Shown in pieces: positions 7,060 to 10,984 of a stretch of 10,984 nucleotides of DNA. Position numbers and translations under genes: made by a program. Origin of the DNA: Planctomycetota bacterium (GTDB lineage Bacteria > Planctomycetota > UBA8108 > UBA1146 > JAJFFE01); contig JAGQRC010000053.1 of NCBI GenBank assembly GCA_020425835.1, positions 1 to 10,984 of the forward strand, given 5' to 3'. The notes below the pieces were generated by a model. It saw nothing but the letters and a program-made list of their open reading frames with translations, made no database searches and was not told the origin of the DNA. How positions within the stretch are numbered: the stretch's first letter is position 1; each line of letters opens with the position of its first letter.

Positions 7060-8457
7060 TTGCGTCTCGTCATCCTGACATCTCTCATCGCACTGTCACT
7101 CACGCCGCTGGGTGCACAGGTCGGCTTCACTCTCGACCAGACCCTCCCCCTGTCATCCACCACGCCGTGGCTGTACGGGGACTACCTCCAGCTCGTCGAC
7201 GTCACCGGAGACGGCGTCCGAGACCTACTGGTGATCGACTCCGCCAATCTCGAGTCGTACGAGTACCAAGGGGGGACGGGCTTCATCGAGATCGCAACGA
7301 CCCCGCTCCCGTCGGCCGGCACCCTCGCGGTCGTCGCCGACTTGAACAGCGACGGCAAGACCGACGCTCTGGTCCGACTCGCGAGCGGTTACGTCAGCAT
7401 GCTCGGTGACGGAGCCGGTGGATTCACGCTGGCCGGCTCCTACTCCGCGACAACGGATGGTGGTCAGGTTCTCGTCGGCGACTTCAACGGGGACGGGATC
7501 CTCGATGCCGCGACCGCTCGGGACACGGGCGGCGTCTTCGGCGGAGTCGCGGGCACCGAAGTCAGCATACGCCTCGGCGACGGCACCGGAACATTCGGCG
7601 CGCCGACATTGAGTAGTGCCGACGTCGGTCTCAACTACGCGGTCGTGATCGACCTCGACGAGAACGGTACCGACGATCTGATCCTCTCGGGTGTCGCTCA
7701 GTTGACCTTCGCATTCTTCGACGGCGGAGCGCTCCTCAACTTCGTGAACTATCCCGCCGGTGCCGGTGACGCACCTCAGGACATCCGCACCCGTGATCTC
7801 AACGGCGACGGACACCTCGACGTCGTCTTCACGTGCCCTCTCCTCGATCGCGTCGGGGTGCTGATCCTCGACGGCACGGGACTCCTCGGCATCTTCGATG
7901 ATTACACCGTGAGCGGGTCGCCGGTGACGCTCCGTGCCGGTGACATCAACGGCGACGCCATCCCCGACTTGCTGACCACGACGGTCACGGGATTCGAGTG
8001 GAGGCTCGGACTCGGCGACGGGACCTTCGGCGGCGCCTCGAGCACTCCGCTCGCGAGCAACCAACCTCGATTCGCCGTCGGCGACTCGACCAGCGATGGA
8101 CTCGCGGAGATCGCGATCCTCTCGGGAAACGACGTCTCGATCCTTCTCAATACCACGAGCACGGTCGCGGGAGAGTTTCTCCGAGGTGACGCCAACATCG
8201 ACGGACAAGTGGGAATCGCTGACGCCGTGAGGACGCTGGAGGCGCTCTTCCTCCCGGGAACTCCGCCACTCGAGTGCTCGGACGCGGGCGACGTCAACGA
8301 CGATGGGTCACTCGACATCTCCGACGCGGCCTACTTGCTCGGCTACCTCTTCATCCCTGGGTCGCCCGAACCGCCCGCTCCCGGCGCGCTCGGATGTGGC
8401 GCGGACCCGACCGCGGACGCGCTCCAGGACTGCACGGCGGTCCCCACCTGCCCGTGA
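7060..8457 (+). CDS. Secreted FG-GAP/VCBS seven-bladed propeller with dockerin-like pair
   Basis: 465 residues. Residues 1-19 are a short signal peptide (core LVILTSLIALSLTPLGA). Seven loops of FG-GAP type appear at residues 47 (DVTGDGVRD), 94, 141, 198, 246, 295 and 342. The last two are weakened: DINGDAIPD lacks the loop Gly, and DSTSDGLAE ends in Glu. Residues 373-465 hold dockerin-type loops DANIDGQVG and DVNDDGSLD, each with a following helix, then a CGADPT tail ending in TCP. The first dockerin loop has Gly where the final Asp is expected, so its Ca binding may be impaired. The protein is an architectural paralogue of the 2481-3902 product and is transcribed away from the sigma-factor gene. 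The predicted location is outside the cell; the ligand is unknown. Sharing a control motif with the sigma gene points to common regulation. Confidence 0.9.
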   Translation: MRLVILTSLIALSLTPLGAQVGFTLDQTLPLSSTTPWLYGDYLQLVDVTGDGVRDLLVIDSANLESYEYQGGTGFIEIATTPLPSAGTLAVVADLNSDGKTDALVRLASGYVSMLGDGAGGFTLAGSYSATTDGGQVLVGDFNGDGILDAATARDTGGVFGGVAGTEVSIRLGDGTGTFGAPTLSSADVGLNYAVVIDLDENGTDDLILSGVAQLTFAFFDGGALLNFVNYPAGAGDAPQDIRTRDLNGDGHLDVVFTCPLLDRVGVLILDGTGLLGIFDDYTVSGSPVTLRAGDINGDAIPDLLTTTVTGFEWRLGLGDGTFGGASSTPLASNQPRFAVGDSTSDGLAEIAILSGNDVSILLNTTSTVAGEFLRGDANIDGQVGIADAVRTLEALFLPGTPPLECSDAGDVNDDGSLDISDAAYLLGYLFIPGSPEPPAPGALGCGADPTADALQDCTAVPTCP

Positions 8458-8546
8458 ACGAGGGATTCGGGAACCGTCTCGAGAGGTCGGACAGCGCCGT
8501 GGATGCGCCCTGATCCGAGGCCTGATGGAGAAGAGGATTCGGTCGG

Positions 8547-8568
8547 CGCCGACCCGCACGGGTCGGCG
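8547..8568. terminator. Strong hairpin in a convergent gap, possible bidirectional terminator
   Basis: CGCCGACCC, loop GCAC, GGGTCGGCG forms a perfect 9-bp stem, 90 bases past the propeller stop and within the gap between two convergent genes. No T-tract follows on either strand, so factor-independent termination is uncertain. The left arm can instead pair with GGTCGG just upstream. Confidence 0.45.
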
Positions 8569-8616
8569 ACGATCGGATCCTGTCGTGATGCCGGGCGCGC
8601 CACTTTCAGCGGGAGC

Positions 8617-8632
8617 GCGGTGGCCTCACCGC
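8617..8632. terminator. Second hairpin in the same convergent gap
   Basis: GCGGTG, loop GCCT, CACCGC forms a perfect 6-bp stem about 70 bases past the stop of the minus-strand lipoprotein gene. It lacks a T-tract; a role in 3'-end formation of that operon is plausible but unproven. Confidence 0.3.
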
Positions 8633-8700
8633 AGGTCGGAGTGCTCGCACGATCGCCGCGACTTCGCTCCCGGTCCGCTCGTCATCGGGAGCACCGTCCG

Positions 8701-9120
8701 TCAATTCCGGAATGCGACGGCCCGGTGGACCCTGGCCACGACCTCGGTGGACTCCGTGTCCGTCACTGTCGCCTCCAGGCGGACGGTGGCGTCGTTCGCT
8801 CCGTTCAGGACGATCGCTGCCGTGGACGGATCGACCACCGCGAGCGCCTCCCCCTCTTGCCACCGTCCATCGTCGTTCTCGTCGACGAACATCTCGAGGC
8901 GGAACGCGTACTCCGGACTCTCCGTCTGCCAACGAATCCGGCCGACCACTCTCGCGGTGGTCGTGCCGGGCTGCAGTCGAGCATCCTCCAGCTCGAGACT
9001 GAACCCGCGCCCCGGATCCCGGATGATCACTGGACTCAGCAGTTCGCGACCACTTTCACGACAACCCACCAGGAGTGTCGCAGCGGCGAGCAAGATCCCA
9101 GCAGTCCGTTGCCAACTCAT
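8701..9120 (-). CDS. Small lipoprotein, function unknown
   Basis: 139 residues from ATG with GAGG upstream. The N-terminus is a lipoprotein signal peptide with lipobox LVGC (Cys20), so the mature protein is probably lipid-anchored. The remainder is beta-rich (alternating strands such as ARVVGRIRW, RLEATVTD) and contains an acidic DENDDGRW stretch at residues 80-87, resembling a Ca-binding DxNxDG loop within a beta-sandwich. No family is recognised. It is the last gene of a minus-strand cluster of small exported proteins. Its ATG overlaps the stop of a possible 40-codon ORF as ATGA. An acidic loop in a similar setting occurs in the lipoprotein at 9744-10166, suggesting distant relatedness. Confidence 0.8.
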   Translation of the reverse strand: MSWQRTAGILLAAATLLVGCRESGRELLSPVIIRDPGRGFSLELEDARLQPGTTTARVVGRIRWQTESPEYAFRLEMFVDENDDGRWQEGEALAVVDPSTAAIVLNGANDATVRLEATVTDTESTEVVARVHRAVAFRN

Positions 9121-9239
9121 TCCGGCCTCGCCTCTCCCCCGTCGTCCATGATCATGAACGGGTCTCTTCGGTCCCCGACCGTCCTGGCTATGAAGCTCAG
9201 TCGAGAGCCCTCTCCTCGGCGGAGAACCTCATCAGCCAT
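9117..9239 (-). CDS. Possible 40-residue small protein, doubtful
   Basis: An ATG-started ORF lies in the 151-bp gap between two cluster genes. Its stop overlaps the next ATG as ATGA, the usual mark of translational coupling. The product is charged (RRDPFMIMDDGGEARPE at its end) and has no signal peptide, unlike its neighbours. Against it, there is no clear ribosome site before the ATG, and third-position GC is low in its first half. It matches nothing I recognise. Confidence 0.28.
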   Translation of the reverse strand: MADEVLRRGEGSRLSFIARTVGDRRDPFMIMDDGGEARPE

Positions 9240-9271
9240 TGAGGGCTCGGCAGCCGCATTCCAACGGACGC

Positions 9272-9730
9272 CTACTGTTCTTGGACGCCGAGCCAACTCG
9301 AACTCAGAATGAGCTGGGACTGGACGTCGAGGACATCGATCGTGACGTCCAGAGCACCTCCCTGATCGCTCCACCCGCGTGGTAGCTTCAGAGTGAAGAC
9401 CGACCCGACTTGACTCGCCACCATTCGAAATCCGTTCACGGTGACGAAGGCGCCCCCGATCTTCCGGGTCGCGTACTCGGGAAGCGCGACTCGCGGCTTG
9501 AAGTTCGAGAAGACGACGGTGAGCTCGTCCGTTCCGCCCTGCATCGCCGAGCGACAGTCGACTTCGACCCGTACTCCCTGAAGTTCATCGGACAAGAACC
9601 ACGTATAGTCTGGGGCAAGTAACTCGAGCGGTCCAAGGTCCGGCCCCTGCGCCATTCCCATCGTTGCGCTCCATAACAGTGCCGAAGCGAGCGCGACCAG
9701 ACCACTCAGGATCATCGCCTTGTTCCTCAT
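9272..9730 (-). CDS. Small secreted protein, function unknown
   Basis: 152 residues. The ATG at 9730 is chosen over an in-frame ATG at 9757 because GGAAGGGTGG lies just upstream and the residues that follow form a signal peptide (MRNK, then a core ending in ATMGMAQG, cleavage near residue 27). The mature part is beta-rich with one Cys (VEVDCRSAM), and reads DELTVVFSNF, IGGAFVTVNGF and GSVFTLKLPRGW, like a compact beta-sandwich. There is no catalytic motif, repeat or anchor. It follows the upstream lipoprotein gene by only 13 bases, so the two are very likely co-transcribed. No family is recognised. Confidence 0.75.
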   Translation of the reverse strand: MRNKAMILSGLVALASALLWSATMGMAQGPDLGPLELLAPDYTWFLSDELQGVRVEVDCRSAMQGGTDELTVVFSNFKPRVALPEYATRKIGGAFVTVNGFRMVASQVGSVFTLKLPRGWSDQGGALDVTIDVLDVQSQLILSSSWLGVQEQ

Positions 9731-9743
9731 CGTTCCACCCTTC

Positions 9744-10166
9744 CTAGCTGACGGCACCTGTCTCGTGCATTATGACGTTTCCGTCGCAGTCGGTGACGAT
9801 CAGTGTCCACCTGAGAGGTCCCATCGTCGCATTCCAAGCGAAAGTCGTCCCGCCGATCTGGACCGGCCCCGGCCCGGAGAGCGTGACGTCATAGGGCGAC
9901 GGCAAGTCTGGCGGAGTCGCGTCCTCTCCGTCGTTGTTGGAGTCGTACCAGAAACGGAAGTGAACGGATCCGATACACGTATCGTCGAGTCCGGTGACCG
10001 TGATACCCGCTGCACTGATCTGACCCGACCCATTGTTGACCGTCAGCTCCGAACTCCCGGTGACAGTCGTCGCCTTCACCTTGCCGTTCTTCTTCACCCA
10101 CGCCTGAACGGTGGTCGGGCCACACCCGAACATCGCGAGAATACTCACGGCGATCACTAGCCGCAT
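9744..10166 (-). CDS. Small lipoprotein-like exported protein, function unknown
   Basis: 140 residues from ATG with AGAGAGGTGG upstream. Residues 1-15 form a short signal peptide ending in AMFGC. Cys15 is a plausible lipidation site, although Phe at -2 is unusual for a lipobox. The mature part is beta-rich, with DSNNDGED at residues 75-82 resembling a Ca-binding loop, and two further Cys (64, 127) that could pair. No family is recognised. It is the first clear gene of the minus-strand small-protein cluster; a 573-bp gap lies upstream and presumably carries the promoter. An overall strand/acidic loop/strand pattern like that of the 8701-9120 lipoprotein hints at a shared fold. Confidence 0.78.
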   Translation of the reverse strand: MRLVIAVSILAMFGCGPTTVQAWVKKNGKVKATTVTGSSELTVNNGSGQISAAGITVTGLDDTCIGSVHFRFWYDSNNDGEDATPPDLPSPYDVTLSGPGPVQIGGTTFAWNATMGPLRWTLIVTDCDGNVIMHETGAVS

Positions 10167-10274
10167 GGACCCACCTCTCTATCGGATAACCGCACCCATC
10201 TTCTTGGCGTCGAGACGCTTCTTCTTGGGCATCAGGACGCTGAGAGAACCGCGAATGCGCTCCAATGGCGACAG

Positions 10275-10304
10275 AGCGTAGGGCAAGTGAGTGGAGAATA
10301 TCAA
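10275..10304 (-). promoter_or_regulatory. Possible promoter of the small exported protein cluster
   Basis: The minus strand shows TTGATA (five of six to the -35 consensus), 18 bases, then TACGCT (three of six to the -10). It would start a transcript about 100 bases before the ATG at 10166. The -10 match is weak. Confidence 0.25.
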
Positions 10305-10497
10305 CGAGTTCCTCGATGAACGATCACTGGGAAACTCCAACGACCCTTGCCGATGGATGGAGTGACGGAATGTGCGGTGAACGTTCTCGCGGACCGCAGA
10401 TCGACAGTGCAAACGACCCGGAGGCACACAAGCAGTGTTGCCCCTGCGACTCTTGGGCCTTCACAGTGAATCATGGAAGACACGTCGATCGGACCCA

Positions 10498-10517
10498 CCA
10501 CTCGGACTCCCGAGTGG
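10498..10517. terminator. 8-bp perfect hairpin in the intergenic stretch
   Basis: CCACTCGG, loop ACTC, CCGAGTGG forms a perfect 8-bp stem about 220 bases past the stop of the right-hand gene. It could be a terminator, an RNA structural element or a protein-binding palindrome. No T-tract supports intrinsic termination. Confidence 0.3.
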
Positions 10518-10739
10518 CCGCGGGACCCTCGCAGAGGACGATCCCGACGTCGGCCGATCCACCCGAACGGTACCCTCGAACGGGTCGCCCGTCGGGAAGG
10601 CGCCGCCGAGCCGACGCCACTGTCGTCGAGCGGGACGAGGTCCGTCGCGTTGCGTGCACGGCGACGAAGTCTATGAGGATCGGTATCCGCAGAACGCAGC
10701 GAGTGTCTTGCGGCTCCGTAGCAGCGGGCTCATGAATCG

Positions 10740-10984
10740 TCAGGGACAGGGATACGAAGCACAGTCGATCACTGGGGTCGGATCGATGCCACAATCGCTC
10801 GGTCCCGGCGGCGGTGGTGGTGGTCCCATGGAGAACAGGTAGGCCAGAACGAAGATCGGGTCGCCAATGTCGATCGCCGCATCATCGTTGACGTCGGCGG
10901 CGGCGGCGCAAGCGAACCCCGGTCCCGAGGAGAAGAGGTGCGAAAGGACCAGGATCGCATCGCCGATGTTCGTAGAGCCATCCA
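10740..10984 (-). CDS. C-terminus of a dockerin-type secreted protein, truncated by the window edge
   Basis: Reading leftward from the right edge, 80 residues are open before TGA at 10742-10740. The visible part is a dockerin-like pair. The first repeat is cut and begins DGSTNIGDAILVLSHLF; the second loop is DVNDDAAIDIGD, followed by the helix IFVLAYLF. In that second loop the usual DG is DA, which may weaken Ca binding. A proline run precedes a tail with CGIDPT that ends in YPCP at the stop, matching the three other dockerin proteins here. The N-terminal domains, start and promoter lie outside the window. By analogy it is exported; what the dockerin is attached to cannot be told. Confidence 0.85.
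   Translation of the reverse strand, partial: DGSTNIGDAILVLSHLFSSGPGFACAAAADVNDDAAIDIGDPIFVLAYLFSMGPPPPPPGPSDCGIDPTPVIDCASYPCP

Larger units (their letters stand above)
10167..10739. other. 573-bp stretch without a convincing gene
   Basis: Frames through this stretch give low-complexity Arg/Ser/Pro-rich or mixed translations with no domain, signal peptide or good ribosome site. It should contain the 3' end of the right-hand dockerin gene and the promoter of the small-protein cluster. It also holds a strong hairpin (10498-10517) and a 17-codon basic ORF ending just before the cluster (10179-10232). Confidence 0.5.

Noticed and set aside
7225..8208. 327-codon minus-strand frame opposite the plus-strand propeller gene
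   Set aside because: Antisense of FG-GAP repeats giving Asp/Glu/Arg/Val low complexity; no start signal.
10265..10735. 156-codon plus-strand open frame in the right-hand gap
   Set aside because: Mixed composition, no signal peptide, domain or ribosome site; it spans the hairpin and looks like chance in GC-rich DNA.

Overview
This is a GC-rich, fairly sparsely coded chromosomal stretch that most resembles an uncultured or deep-branching planctomycete. The lineage call is inference from protein architecture: FG-GAP/VCBS propellers ending in paired dockerin-like repeats, a large ECF sigma factor fused to extracytoplasmic repeats, and TTG starts behind strong Shine-Dalgarno sites. No rRNA, tRNA, CRISPR array, insertion sequence or phage gene is visible.

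Layout from left to right. (1) The 3' part of a plus-strand gene encodes a transglutaminase-like domain, a helical middle and a C-type lectin domain (1-1106). (2) Converging on it is a minus-strand secreted protein with a cohesin-like domain and a dockerin pair (1303-2148). (3) A minus-strand two-gene operon follows: a membrane-anchored ECF sigma factor with a long carboxypeptidase-regulatory-like exterior (3899-6784), overlapping by 4 bases a secreted seven-bladed FG-GAP propeller with a dockerin pair (2481-3902). (4) Divergent from the sigma gene, across a 275-bp control region, lies a second propeller-dockerin protein (7060-8457). (5) A hairpin-rich convergent gap (8458-8700) precedes a minus-strand cluster of small exported proteins: lipoprotein, secreted protein, doubtful 40-codon ORF, lipoprotein (10166 down to 8701). 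(6) A 573-bp gap without a convincing gene separates this from the C-terminus of a fourth dockerin-type protein that runs off the right edge.

Most recognisable products are predicted to work outside the cytoplasm. Four proteins share the same C-terminal build: two Ca-binding-type dockerin loops, then a Cys-Gly-x-Asp-Pro-Thr tail ending in Cys-Pro at the stop codon. The centre of interest is the sigma factor locus. The two genes reading away from the control region each have a GGAAC, 17-base spacer, CATCC(C)TCGG element at nearly the same distance from their starts. The simplest model is a surface-sensing sigma factor that controls itself and two cell-surface propeller proteins. That model is inference; the sequence shows only the domain architectures, the gene overlap and the paired motifs.
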